NCBI GenBank assembly: GCA_024684085.1
Contig: JAIKXM010000021.1
Coordinates: 1-64,000 of the forward strand
Length of the DNA: 64,000 nt
Direction: 5' to 3'
Source of the DNA: Lachnospiraceae bacterium
Lineage (GTDB): Bacteria; Bacillota; Clostridia; Lachnospirales; Lachnospiraceae
Shown here: in pieces, positions 56,201 through 63,997 of the stretch
Layout of the letters: each line of letters opens with the position of its first letter
Position numbering within the stretch: the stretch's first letter is position 1
Made by a program: the position numbers and the translations under genes
The notes under the pieces: model-generated
Seen by the model: the letters and a program-made list of their open reading frames with translations, nothing else
The model's database searches: none
What the model was told of the DNA's origin: nothing

Positions 56201-56697
56201 CAGCCATGCTGTATTATCATATAGATGAACCGGTTATAGAGGGTAAGCAGGATGATAGCATAGAGATGCTGGAGCTTAAGTTTCGCAAGGAACTTAGGGG
56301 CAACGGACTTATATCCGGCGAGGATGAGATATTGCTGAGTCTTGATACTTCCGGCGATGCCGATTCGGATGTCATCAGGGTTAAGCGTAACAAGGACGGT
56401 GGTTTTTCTCAGGGCTCGCAGGTTACTACCGCCGAGAACTTCAAGGTGATCTCCGATTATGCAGGCAGGAAGATACTGGAGCTTGGGCGCGAGATATTGG
56501 ACGGCAAGGTGGATATCAACCCTGTAATGATCGGTAAGTCTTCGAATAATCTACAGACAGAGAGCTGTAAATACTGCAATTACAAGGGCATTTGCGGTTT
56601 TGATACCAATATCCCCGGATTCGGGATCAAGTGTTACTTGGGTGAAGATGAAGGTGAGCTGATCAGCAGGATGAGGGATACGACATGGGAGAGATAA
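53266..56697 (+). CDS. addB: AddB subunit of the AddAB helicase-nuclease
   Basis: 1143 residues. Walker A GGSGSGKST (8-16) in an otherwise degenerate helicase part, a C-terminal RecB-type nuclease (VKVVDYKSGKK about 933-943), and iron-sulfur cysteines (CAYSFF upstream, and CKYCNYKGIC near the end) that frame the nuclease as in B. subtilis AddB. AddAB resects double-strand ends to Chi for RecA loading. GGGGGGAA is before the ATG. It overlaps addA by 13 bp. Confidence 0.95.
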   Translation: MSLQFITGGSGSGKSTYILDKLLKEASGDLGKKFFIIVPDQFTMQTQQDLVNMSECGGIMNIDVLSFSRLAHRIFEELGHTGLKVLDDTGKNLILMRCVNEIRDQLPFLADKLDKPGYIHEIKSALSEFMQYDINDDNLKELIDYAEKGNKKLLGNKLRELSFIYSAFKKYISDNYITTEEQLGVLREDIYRSALLKDSVVVFDGFTGFTPVQDRVVEALMQVCRKVVITLTMDEDSEANGTSSDTDLFRLTVGAMNKLKGIAVKIDCPIEETVHLKSGVRFREHPDLAFLERNLYRKNHETQIPSTNIHITGCVSPRDEVQALLKNIRELNRQGVYYRDMAVITGNLPEYRSVIEKACMDAGLPVFFDETEKLKNNPFIEFIKSAFNIYLKDYTVSTVMQYIRTGMSDITDTEGDIFEEYIKAVGYRGRKAYHSLFTRRTESMKKSEDDSGLDVINDIREKLVASLKPFEELKLRSGSRTSVQDLVKAIYQFLLVNDCGNRLKVYAQDFADANDHKMKSEYSQVYREVCILLEKLHDLCDTEPMDFEEFIAIFNAGIDEIKVGIIPQGVDKLIIGDMLRSRLKPVRYLFFLGLNEGWVPGNTGKGGIISDAEREFLAGSSVTMAPSPREQIYIDRFYMYSNLTKPSDGIYMSYSAMDCESKAIRPSVVIRDISLMFSELDKKNYVLNRMNVDSLKEAYSYFCTLVRRYADQDCTEDNLNTAAALGAFLQAEGLDIDRVIEDAFLAYSPENLKPEVTALLYGEILRASVSRMEQYATCAYSFFIRYGLGLDEDREYGVEARDMGNIYHMVLENFIRKLAERGLTWLDVNEEAAKEIIDEAVEEAAAVHADAIFFENLTNRYIMDRMKKIMLTTVMTLSYQLKKGAFVPFDYEHAFRESYEILQDSGRKKRIELTGKIDRLDICRRDDKTFVKVVDYKSGKKDFSLAGLYHGVQLQMALYMRKAIDEFSSADGSSTAEPAAMLYYHIDEPVIEGKQDDSIEMLELKFRKELRGNGLISGEDEILLSLDTSGDADSDVIRVKRNKDGGFSQGSQVTTAENFKVISDYAGRKILELGREILDGKVDINPVMIGKSSNNLQTESCKYCNYKGICGFDTNIPGFGIKCYLGEDEGELISRMRDTTWER

Positions 56698-59600
56698 AGT
56701 ATACTGAAGACCAGCTGAAGGTCATTAACTTAAGAGACAGTAATATACTGGTATCCGCGGCAGCAGGTTCGGGTAAGACAACTGTCCTTGTAGAGAGGAT
56801 CATACGTCGTGTTATAGAGGATGGTCTTGATATAGACAGTATGCTCGTGCTGACATTCACCAATGCGGCGGCAGCCGATATGAAAGCGAAGATAGAGGAG
56901 GCCTTGAGTAAGGCACTTGAGAAAGATCCTGATAATGAGCACTTAAGGAAGCAGGTATCTCTTATTCATAATGCCCAGATCACTACGATCCACAGCTTCT
57001 GCCTATATCTGATCAAGAATAATTTTGCCTTTGTGGGGATAGAGCCCGGATTCCGCATAGCTGATGAGCATGAGATCGCGATGATCAGCGAAGAGGCGCT
57101 GGATGATACTATCGAAGAGATGTTAACCGACAGTAATGACAGGATTCTTGCATTTATGGATCGATTTACTGCCAAGGATAACCTTCGAGTGGTTCGGGAT
57201 ATTATAATAACAGCTGTTACCAATGCTGAGAATGCGCCTTTTCCCGAGGACTATATAGCGGAGAGACGCAGAGATTACGAGATGTTCACGCCCGAGGAGC
57301 TGGATGCTGCACCATGGATGCAAGATTTGTTGCAACATGCTCACCGCAGGCTGGAGCACGCAGGCAGTCTTGTCGTGGCTAATGAGCGATTTGCAATGGA
57401 TAATGAGATCGGAGCATACATGAATAATGCTCATGAAGACAGGAAGCTCTTCGAAGCTCTTCTGGAATGTAAGACTTACGCCGATTATCGTGAGAAGCTT
57501 CAGACCTCCTCGCTTACAAGGCTTGGTGTGTCTAAGGGCGACGATCCTCTGGTCAAGGAAGTGTTCAGGAACAACCGGACAGTATATAAGAAGGTGCTTG
57601 ATAAGCTAAAAGCCGATTTTTTTCCATATAGTCTTGAGGAGATGTTGCCGGGGATAAGGGCTAATCACGAGATCATTAACGGCCTGTGGGATGCGGTTCT
57701 CATATATATGCGACATATGGACTCTGAGAAAAGAGCCCGCAACATGATCACCTTCTCCGATATGGAACACCTGGCGCTTAAGATCCTTCTTAATAAAGAA
57801 GGGGATACTTATGTTCCGTCGGCTGTGGCAAGAGAATACCGTAATGATTATAAAGAGATAATGATAGATGAGTATCAGGATTCCAATTATATTCAGGAAT
57901 GGATACTTAAGAGTCTTTCCGGTGAGGATGAAGGTGTCTATAACCGCTTTATGGTCGGTGACGTGAAGCAGAGTATCTATCGCTTCCGTAATGCCGAACC
58001 GCAGTTATTCGCCGATAAGTACAATACTTACAGCCCGCTTGAAGGCAGTGCGTGCAGACGTATCGACCTTAACAGGAATTATCGAAGCAGAGCGGAAGTT
58101 ATAGATTCGGTCAATGAGGTCTTTGGTAAGATAATGAGCCCTGAACTGGGCGGTATAAGTTACGACGAAGGCGCGGCACTTAAGCTCGGAGCGGATTATC
58201 CCCCTAAGGAGGGCGGAGACAAAACGGAGTTTCTGCTTGCGGTCAATGACGGTGATATCACAGATCACGAGCGTGAAGCCGGAATGATAGCCGGGCGGAT
58301 CAAAGAACTTGTAGGCCGTTATCAGGTCATGGACAAGGATACCAAAGGGCTTCGTCCTTGTCAGTACAGGGATATTGTTATTCTTCTCAGATCTGCCGCG
58401 GGATATGCGGATGCCTTCAAGACTGTGCTTAACAGGGAAGGCGTGCCGGCTTATGTGGCTGCGGGCGAGGGGTATTTCGACAGGTCGGAAGTTAAGATAT
58501 TGCTTGATTACCTTGCGATACTCAATAATCCGAGGAATGATATAGCGCTTTGCTCAGTGCTTAAGTCGGTCTTTGCCGATATGACGGACTCTGATCTTGC
58601 CATGCTCAAGGCAGTTGAGCGTTGGGGTGCCTGTGATGAGGATGGTAAACGACATAAAGAGAAGCTTATAGAGGTCATTAAGCTGGTCCATGAGAAGGGT
58701 GAGGAACTGTTACCGGCCATACTTGAGCGTGTGGAGCCGGAAGATAAGGACAGTATAGAAGAACTCTTCCGGGATCTTCTTCGCAAAACAGACAGATTTC
58801 TTACGGCTTTCCTTGAATTAAGGAAGGGTATTAAGTTCAAACCTATCCATAAGCTTCTGTATGAGATCCTCGATCTCACAGATTATGTTAACCACGTTGC
58901 TGCCATGCCCATGGGTGAGAGAAGGAAGGCTAACGTTATGCTCCTTCTTAGAAAGGCTGAGAGATTCGAAGAGAATGGCTTTAAGGGGCTGTATGATTTC
59001 GTTAATTATATAGAGAAGATCAGGAAATTAAGCCTTGATGAGGGAGATGCTCTGACCATTGATGAGAATGCCAACCTTGTCAGGATCATGACCATGCATA
59101 AGAGCAAGGGTCTGGAATTTCCGATCTGTATCGTGGCGGGAATGAGCAAGAAGTTCAACACGATGGATTCCAAAGCCAAGAGCGTATATCATATCAGATA
59201 TGGTATGGGTATTGATTATGTTGATCCCGTACACAGGGCGAAATACAGTGATCTGAGGAGGAAGTTCATCGCAGATGTCATCAGAGATGATAATCTTGCG
59301 GAAGAGATAAGAGTACTCTATGTGGCCTTCACAAGGGCTAAAGAGAAACTTATAATCACAGGTGTTATTAATGATGAGGCTGTTCTTGAGAAATACGCGG
59401 ATTGCCTGCAAAATAAGCCTTCCGGCGAGGGCGGAGGTATGATGGTGCCTGTTACTATCCTCAGGTCATCCGAGTCTTTCCTGCAGATGCTGTTACAGAC
59501 AAGAGGAAATAATGACTGGAACGGTCAAATAGAACTTAAGGTACAGACCGTCGAGGAAGAGACTGCGAAGGAAGCTGTCGAAGTTCTGACTGCTGCGGAA

Positions 59601-60386
59601 CGAAAAGAGAGCCTTATTGAAGCTATAGGAGCACAGTCCGGAGAGAATGAGAAACTGCGCGAGAGGTTGTCGTTCTCTTATCCTCATAAGGAGCTTGAAG
59701 GACTCTTTGTTAAGACTACGGTATCCGAACTTAAGATGGCTGCCATTCATACAGGAATGGATGAAGGCGTCGTCACTGACGTTCCGGACGATTTCTTCAA
59801 AGCGGAAGATAAGGATGCCGATGTGTATGTCCCCTCTTTTGCGATAGATAAGACTGAGGTCAAGGGCACAGCAAGAGGTACGGCTTACCACAGGGTTCTG
59901 GAGCTGATGGATTATACCAGGCCGATTGATACCTTCGAAGCACAGATGGAGACCTTAATTAATGAAGGAATTCTTGCACGGGATGACTATGAGCTCGTGG
60001 ATCTGTGTAAGATCAGGACTTTCCTTGAGAGCGATCTGTGCAGGCGGATGTCAGATGCCGCAGTCGCGGGCAATCTCTACAAGGAACAGCCATTTGTGCT
60101 TGGGATCGATGCGCGTAGACTGCGAACCGAATATCCGGAGGGCGAGAATGTCCTGATACAGGGAATCGTGGACGTCTTCTTCATAGAAGACGGTGAGATC
60201 GTTCTGCTCGATTACAAAACCGATAATGTATCCAATGAGAAAAGTCTTGTCGACAGATATGCCACTCAGTTAAAATATTATAATGAAGCAGTCAGCAGGA
60301 TCACGGGGCTTAAGGTCAGGGACAATCTGATCTGGTCGTTTAAGTTCGGATGCGTTGTGGACTGCGGTAAGGGAGATATGATTTGA
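56685..60386 (+). CDS. addA: AddA subunit of the AddAB helicase-nuclease
   Basis: 1233 residues, UvrD-type helicase: Walker A AAAGSGKTT (25-33), motif Ia TFTNAAAADMKAK, Walker B DEYQDSN, motif IV LNRNYRS, motif V TMHKSKGLEFP, motif VI VAFTRAKEKL; C-terminal nuclease FFIEDGEIVLLDYKTD. It unwinds 3'-5' and cuts one strand, partnered by AddB. Start inside the end of addB; the next gene starts in its stop codon, forming one operon with the CPBP protease. Confidence 0.96.
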   Translation: MGEIKYTEDQLKVINLRDSNILVSAAAGSGKTTVLVERIIRRVIEDGLDIDSMLVLTFTNAAAADMKAKIEEALSKALEKDPDNEHLRKQVSLIHNAQITTIHSFCLYLIKNNFAFVGIEPGFRIADEHEIAMISEEALDDTIEEMLTDSNDRILAFMDRFTAKDNLRVVRDIIITAVTNAENAPFPEDYIAERRRDYEMFTPEELDAAPWMQDLLQHAHRRLEHAGSLVVANERFAMDNEIGAYMNNAHEDRKLFEALLECKTYADYREKLQTSSLTRLGVSKGDDPLVKEVFRNNRTVYKKVLDKLKADFFPYSLEEMLPGIRANHEIINGLWDAVLIYMRHMDSEKRARNMITFSDMEHLALKILLNKEGDTYVPSAVAREYRNDYKEIMIDEYQDSNYIQEWILKSLSGEDEGVYNRFMVGDVKQSIYRFRNAEPQLFADKYNTYSPLEGSACRRIDLNRNYRSRAEVIDSVNEVFGKIMSPELGGISYDEGAALKLGADYPPKEGGDKTEFLLAVNDGDITDHEREAGMIAGRIKELVGRYQVMDKDTKGLRPCQYRDIVILLRSAAGYADAFKTVLNREGVPAYVAAGEGYFDRSEVKILLDYLAILNNPRNDIALCSVLKSVFADMTDSDLAMLKAVERWGACDEDGKRHKEKLIEVIKLVHEKGEELLPAILERVEPEDKDSIEELFRDLLRKTDRFLTAFLELRKGIKFKPIHKLLYEILDLTDYVNHVAAMPMGERRKANVMLLLRKAERFEENGFKGLYDFVNYIEKIRKLSLDEGDALTIDENANLVRIMTMHKSKGLEFPICIVAGMSKKFNTMDSKAKSVYHIRYGMGIDYVDPVHRAKYSDLRRKFIADVIRDDNLAEEIRVLYVAFTRAKEKLIITGVINDEAVLEKYADCLQNKPSGEGGGMMVPVTILRSSESFLQMLLQTRGNNDWNGQIELKVQTVEEETAKEAVEVLTAAERKESLIEAIGAQSGENEKLRERLSFSYPHKELEGLFVKTTVSELKMAAIHTGMDEGVVTDVPDDFFKAEDKDADVYVPSFAIDKTEVKGTARGTAYHRVLELMDYTRPIDTFEAQMETLINEGILARDDYELVDLCKIRTFLESDLCRRMSDAAVAGNLYKEQPFVLGIDARRLRTEYPEGENVLIQGIVDVFFIEDGEIVLLDYKTDNVSNEKSLVDRYATQLKYYNEAVSRITGLKVRDNLIWSFKFGCVVDCGKGDMI

Positions 60387-61258
60387 GATCGTTTGAATGG
60401 TTACATCCATTGGGAAAAAGAGTGGCGACTGAGCTTCCATCCGAAGACAGGAGCATAGTGAAGGCCATTAAAGTCCTGTCCCCGGTGCTGATATATTATC
60501 TGATCAATACGATCATTGTAGATATATTCAGGAGTATAGCCGGAGAGCTTATAAGGAGAGGGGGAAGTGCCTCAACCTTCATTGGGGAACATTCGGAGAC
60601 GATAGCTGCCTGTATCAGTATGATGGGAATGGTGATAGCCGCATTGTGCCTTATTCCTGTGGCTAAGTCGGAGTATCCTGTGGTATTACCGAATAAGGGT
60701 GAGGGATCAAGGATGCTTAAGACGATACTCCTTGGTGTATCGCTTGCGATAACCGTTAATCTGTTGATGGCAGTTACAGGCTTAAGTTCAGGAAGTGAAG
60801 CTTATGATGAAGTGGCTTCTCATCAGTTGTCGCTGAATCCGGTACTTGGAATACTTATGTACGGTCTGATATCGCCGTTTGCCGAGGAACTGGTATTCAG
60901 AGTGATAGTCTATAACCGCTTAAGACGGATGTACGGACTGGTAATGGCGCTTGTGATCGCACCGTTGATCTTCGGCATATACCATATGAATTATGTACAG
61001 GCTATATACGGAACCGTAATGGGGCTCTTCCTATGCTGGATATATGAGCGTTACGGAAGTGCCCTGTATCCTTATCTTGTGCATGCCGCCGCCAATATAT
61101 CGGTGTATGTGGTCATGTCGATCGATGCAATCAATAAGAAGATCGGAACAGCGGTCGGTTTGGGAATAACAATAGCTGTTTGTTTAATCATGATTATATT
61201 AATTGCAATAGAGAAGCCTGCCGGCAGCAGGGAAACAGGTGTCGCAAGACACCTATAG
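60383..61258 (+). CDS. CPBP-family intramembrane metalloprotease
   Basis: 291 residues, about eight helices. The Abi/CPBP motif 1 EELVFRVIVYNRL (Glu pair about 168-169, Arg 173) and motif 2 FGIYHMN (His about 202) are present. Members cleave or bind membrane substrates, sometimes prenylated peptides or bacteriocin-related. TTG start with GGGAG 7 bp upstream, overlapping the addA stop by 4 bp. Link to recombination unclear; probably a co-transcribed passenger. Confidence 0.85.
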   Translation: MRSFEWLHPLGKRVATELPSEDRSIVKAIKVLSPVLIYYLINTIIVDIFRSIAGELIRRGGSASTFIGEHSETIAACISMMGMVIAALCLIPVAKSEYPVVLPNKGEGSRMLKTILLGVSLAITVNLLMAVTGLSSGSEAYDEVASHQLSLNPVLGILMYGLISPFAEELVFRVIVYNRLRRMYGLVMALVIAPLIFGIYHMNYVQAIYGTVMGLFLCWIYERYGSALYPYLVHAAANISVYVVMSIDAINKKIGTAVGLGITIAVCLIMIILIAIEKPAGSRETGVARHL

Positions 61259-61387
61259 GAAGCACGTGGCTTTACTCGTGTGAGGCTTCACAGCCGGCAG
61301 ATTCAGACTGTTTGCGGGAGTATAGTCTAAGCTTGCGAAATAATAGGGTAATAGTAGAAGAACGATATACAGGAGGGACTGGTTTTA

Positions 61388-62152
61388 ATGAAGGAGAAAT
61401 TGTACAACATTCCGATCAATGATGCGCTGAATGAGGGTGGCGAATGCCCCTTCTGCAATATTGAGAGGAAGATAGAACAGGATATGATGGATTTTGTACT
61501 CGGATCGGGTTCATCATATATGGAGAGTGATGTAAGAGAGCAGACCGATAAGGCAGGCTTTTGCCGTATGCATTTCAAGAAGATGTTCGATTACGGCAAC
61601 TCTCTTGGGAATGCATGGATACTTAAGACTCATATGATGCGTAAGTGCGAGGGACTGAAGGATGCCATGAATAAGTATAAGGCTACCCAGAACGGACACT
61701 TTGCCATGCTTAAGAAGAGTAATGTCAAGGGAGCTAACAGTATAAGTGAGTGGGTATATGCTTCGGATAATACATGTTATATATGTAACGCTTTCAAGGA
61801 TCATTATGACAGATATATGAAGACATTCTTCGAAATGTATACCAAGGATAAGGAATTTGCCGGTAAGGTCAATGCGAGCAAGGGGTTCTGCCTGCCGCAT
61901 TTTGCGGATATCATGGATTATGCATCCAATAACCTCAGCGAGAAGGTTCAGAATGAGTTCGCAGCTACTTTCTTCCCTGTAATGGAAGGTAGTATGGACA
62001 GACTCTTCGAGGATGTGAGCTGGTTCATTGAGATGAAGGACTATCGCAATGCCAATGCGGACTGGAAGAACAGTAAGGATGCAATACAGAATTGTATGCA
62101 GAAGCTAAAGGGCGGATTCCCCGCCGATCCTGTATATAAGGCGAGAAGATGA
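61388..62152 (+). CDS. DUF6062-family protein
   Basis: 254 residues, cytoplasmic. Cys/His pairs repeat through the chain: ECPFCNIERK, GFCRMHFKKM, TCYICNAFKDHY and GFCLPHFADIMDY, suggesting two related zinc-binding halves. It is a conserved Lachnospiraceae protein of unknown function. AGGAGGG is 10 bp before the ATG. Nothing else but gene fragments follows it. Confidence 0.85.
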   Translation: MKEKLYNIPINDALNEGGECPFCNIERKIEQDMMDFVLGSGSSYMESDVREQTDKAGFCRMHFKKMFDYGNSLGNAWILKTHMMRKCEGLKDAMNKYKATQNGHFAMLKKSNVKGANSISEWVYASDNTCYICNAFKDHYDRYMKTFFEMYTKDKEFAGKVNASKGFCLPHFADIMDYASNNLSEKVQNEFAATFFPVMEGSMDRLFEDVSWFIEMKDYRNANADWKNSKDAIQNCMQKLKGGFPADPVYKARR

Positions 62153-62191
62153 ATCCGGTGACAATGCATTTGCCCTGACCCCTCAGCAGTG

Positions 62192-62308
62192 GTTAAACGC
62201 GACCGTTGCTATAAGGCTGTAGGTTTTGAAGAAACTGACGAAACACTTTATTTTGAATGTATGGGTGAGCAGTGGAAATGTATTGAAATGGAAATGGGAA
62301 AGAGTTAA
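62192..62308 (+). pseudogene. C-terminal fragment of a GNAT acetyltransferase
   Basis: A frame ending TAA at 62306 reads RCYKAVGFEETDETLYF then ECMGEQWKCIEMEMGKS, the usual end of GNAT N-acetyltransferases (YxxxGF and the terminal strand). The upstream 100 residues or more are missing, and the same frame has a stop at 62159. No ribosome site. Confidence 0.5.
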
Positions 62309-62332
62309 CCTGTAGAAAGATAAGTAATTTAC

Positions 62333-62385
62333 ATAGACCAGTACCTTGGGGGCACCCAGCGATAGTACTGGTCTATTTTTTTGCT
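62333..62385 (+). terminator. Terminator after the GNAT fragment
   Basis: A 12-bp stem ATAGACCAGTAC/GTACTGGTCTAT (62333-62376) with a 20-nt loop, followed by seven T's. Confidence 0.85.
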
Positions 62386-62386
62386 T

Positions 62387-62468
62387 TATCTTGCGTACTG
62401 TCGGTGAAAATAAAAATTAATATCTTGCGTACTATGGCATATAATTGGTAAAATTATCTAGCGTACTG
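62387..62468. repeat. Three direct repeats at exact 34-bp spacing
   Basis: TATCTTGCGTACTG (62387), TATCTTGCGTACTA (62421) and TATCTAGCGTACTG (62455), each 34 bp apart. The middle spacer has CATATAATTGGTAAAAT, and AAGGAGG follows the third repeat. It resembles an iteron or multi-site operator. Confidence 0.6.
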
Positions 62469-62592
62469 TAAGGAGGCACTTATTATTAATGCCATTTTAA
62501 TCCTTATTAGAAAAGCAAGGAAGGGAAACAGAGCATCGGAAAACGAGATTATTAAAATCCCGGTGCTTAGTTAGAAATGGGAAGGAATTGAA

Positions 62593-62673
62593 ATGAATTA
62601 TCAGGGAACAAAACAGTTGGAAACAGATATACGGACATTAAGGAGTTTAAACAATGCCTATTTTACCAGATGA
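62593..62673 (+). pseudogene. N-terminal fragment resembling a GNAT acetyltransferase
   Basis: MNYQGTKQLETDIRTLRSL resembles the N-terminal opening (ETDRLxLR) of GNAT enzymes, but the frame stops after 26 residues. AAGGA is 6 bp before the ATG. It may be a remnant or a leader peptide for the small gene that overlaps its end. Confidence 0.35.
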
Positions 62674-62812
62674 TCTTCAGAAAAAACAGCGAATAGTATA
62701 TCAATACTTGATCGGTTGTGGAGTTTTTAAAGAAGGAACTCCTGATTATGTATTAGAGTATGATAAAGAAATTCAGGACTTTTATGATAAGGAAATGGAT
62801 GGAGTAATGTAG
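62654..62812 (+). CDS. Small hypothetical protein, 52 residues
   Basis: Starts MPILPDDLQKKQRIVYQYLI and ends DFYDKEMDGVM. AAGGAG is 8 bp before the ATG. Predicted helical and acidic. No family recognised. It overlaps the preceding GNAT-like fragment and stands between the 34-bp direct repeats and a minus-strand remnant. Confidence 0.5.
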   Translation: MPILPDDLQKKQRIVYQYLIGCGVFKEGTPDYVLEYDKEIQDFYDKEMDGVM

Positions 62813-62825
62813 TATTAAAGAACAA

Positions 62826-62954
62826 TCAATCGGTATCTTTATGGAAAGGGCAGTGCGGATCGTACTGGCCAAAGTCACCGGTCTCATCTACAAAGCGGCT
62901 AACTATTTTGGGTTCGCTCATAAAAAGCTTGCGTATCTTCTGTATTACCTTCAT
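62826..62954 (-). pseudogene. N-terminal remnant of a DUF3800-type gene
   Basis: Minus strand, 42 residues: after MKVIQKIRKLF comes MSEPKIVSRFVDETGDFG, the typical opening of DUF3800 proteins (an RNase H-like family with a DExGDxG strand), then QYDPHCPFHKDTD and a stop. The full family is 200 residues or more, so it is truncated. It starts immediately after the U-tract of the candidate small RNA. Confidence 0.5.
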
Positions 62955-63065
62955 AAAAAAATGACGCCGGTTCCCAGCGCCTGTCGGTGGACCCGGACCT
63001 TTCGGTCAGCCCAAATCAGTTTCCTAATGTGCCCTTACTATGAGGCATTTCAGGCTTTTTGTCAA
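62955..63065 (-). ncRNA. Candidate small RNA with own promoter and terminator
   Basis: Minus strand: -35 TTGACA (63065-63060), 17 bp, -10 CATAGT (63042-63037), then about 75 nt with a GACC-GAAA-GGTC tetraloop hairpin, and a closing hairpin CGCTGG-GAA-CCGGCG (62979-62965) followed by TCA and seven T's. I recognise no Rfam family. It could act in trans, as an attenuator for the DUF3800 remnant, or as a riboswitch-like leader. Confidence 0.5.
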
Positions 63066-63205
63066 GTAATTACAACTAGGTGTCAACTGTAAAAGTCACT
63101 GTAAAATGTCATTCAGAATCATGAGATTGAGGTCTTGGGTTCCCTCCTTGGGGCCCCAGGGAAAAGTGACGCCGGAAACATACTTTTTATCAGTATTTTT
63201 GATCA
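63066..63205. other. Intergenic region
   Basis: Contains a GGGGCCCC palindrome (about 63151-63158) and GACGCCGG (63169-63176), the same octamer as at 62963-62970 in the small RNA region. A second TTGACA occurs on the minus strand near 63085. No gene seen. Confidence 0.35.
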
Positions 63206-63209
63206 GGGT

Positions 63210-63911
63210 TTACCCAAAAATCCCCATACTCATATCTATAAAACCATGTAAAACTGTTCCGCCATAAATGTTTCCAAATCTTCCGTAGAACCAACTGAAC
63301 ACATAGTGCCACATTAGCTGAATTGGCGCACCTGCAATAAAAAGCGGAAAGTAGTCTGTAATCCCCATACCTCTTGCTGCCATTTGATATGGATAGTGCA
63401 TCAGCACAAACATTATTCCGCCGACCAATAAAGTTAACCATTCTTTCTTAAACAACGGAAACAATCTTGGCTGAATAAATCCTCTAAATGACAATTCTTC
63501 TTCAAACGCAATTATTACAAAGTAATAGAATACATTATATAAGATTGTTCTAACCGGAAGAAAACTTGCTCCCGCTGCTATCCCCGGAAGTATCGTGTAA
63601 CCAAGAATGAAAATGATTCCCATGATAAATCCGGTGACTATACCGGGAATTATTCCGCGTACACAAATTCCTACATCGGAATGTCTCGCTCTCGCTATCA
63701 ATAGCACAACAGCGATGTTAACAATCGCCATCACTATCCCCAAATATTTACCTGTATAAAAATGAATTTTTCCTGTAGCATAAAGGAGGAGCATGTTAAA
63801 AGCATAGAAAGCAAGAGCTATATATGAATCCTTTTTTGTATAGCTTTGCAAGTTGTTACGATACCCCCGGTCTGTCCTAAAGGCTTTTTTAATAGTACCA
63901 TCATTATTCAT
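63210..63911 (-). CDS. CPBP-family intramembrane metalloprotease
   Basis: 233 residues, about seven or eight helices. Motif EEELSFRGFIQPRLF (about residue 137-151) and a later HYPYQM and HGFIDM (His) correspond to the CPBP/Abi catalytic motifs. Not closely similar to the CPBP at 60383. The ATG at 63911 is preferred since GGAGG is 8 bp upstream; the frame is open five codons earlier. Function unknown: may process peptide or prenylated substrates. Confidence 0.85.
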   Translation of the reverse strand: MNNDGTIKKAFRTDRGYRNNLQSYTKKDSYIALAFYAFNMLLLYATGKIHFYTGKYLGIVMAIVNIAVVLLIARARHSDVGICVRGIIPGIVTGFIMGIIFILGYTILPGIAAGASFLPVRTILYNVFYYFVIIAFEEELSFRGFIQPRLFPLFKKEWLTLLVGGIMFVLMHYPYQMAARGMGITDYFPLFIAGAPIQLMWHYVFSWFYGRFGNIYGGTVLHGFIDMSMGIFG

Positions 63912-63936
63912 GTCCAATGCCTCCATATAATCCTAC

Positions 63937-63965
63937 ATTGTCTGCATTAATTCCTATCTTGTCAA
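63937..63965 (-). promoter_or_regulatory. Promoter of the 63210 CPBP gene
   Basis: Minus strand: TTGACA (63965-63960), 17 bp, GACAAT (63942-63937). Confidence 0.6.
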
Positions 63966-63981
63966 GTATCAGTTGAATGAT

Positions 63982-63997
63982 CCTCCAAATTTGGAGG
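63982..63997. promoter_or_regulatory. 16-bp perfect palindrome upstream of the CPBP promoter
   Basis: CCTCCAAATTTGGAGG lies 17 bp beyond the -35. Perfect symmetry suggests a dimeric regulator site. Confidence 0.4.

Noticed and set aside
62841-63092. Plus-strand frame of 83 codons
   Set aside because: It is antisense to the DUF3800 remnant and the candidate small RNA, and its composition is unlike a protein.
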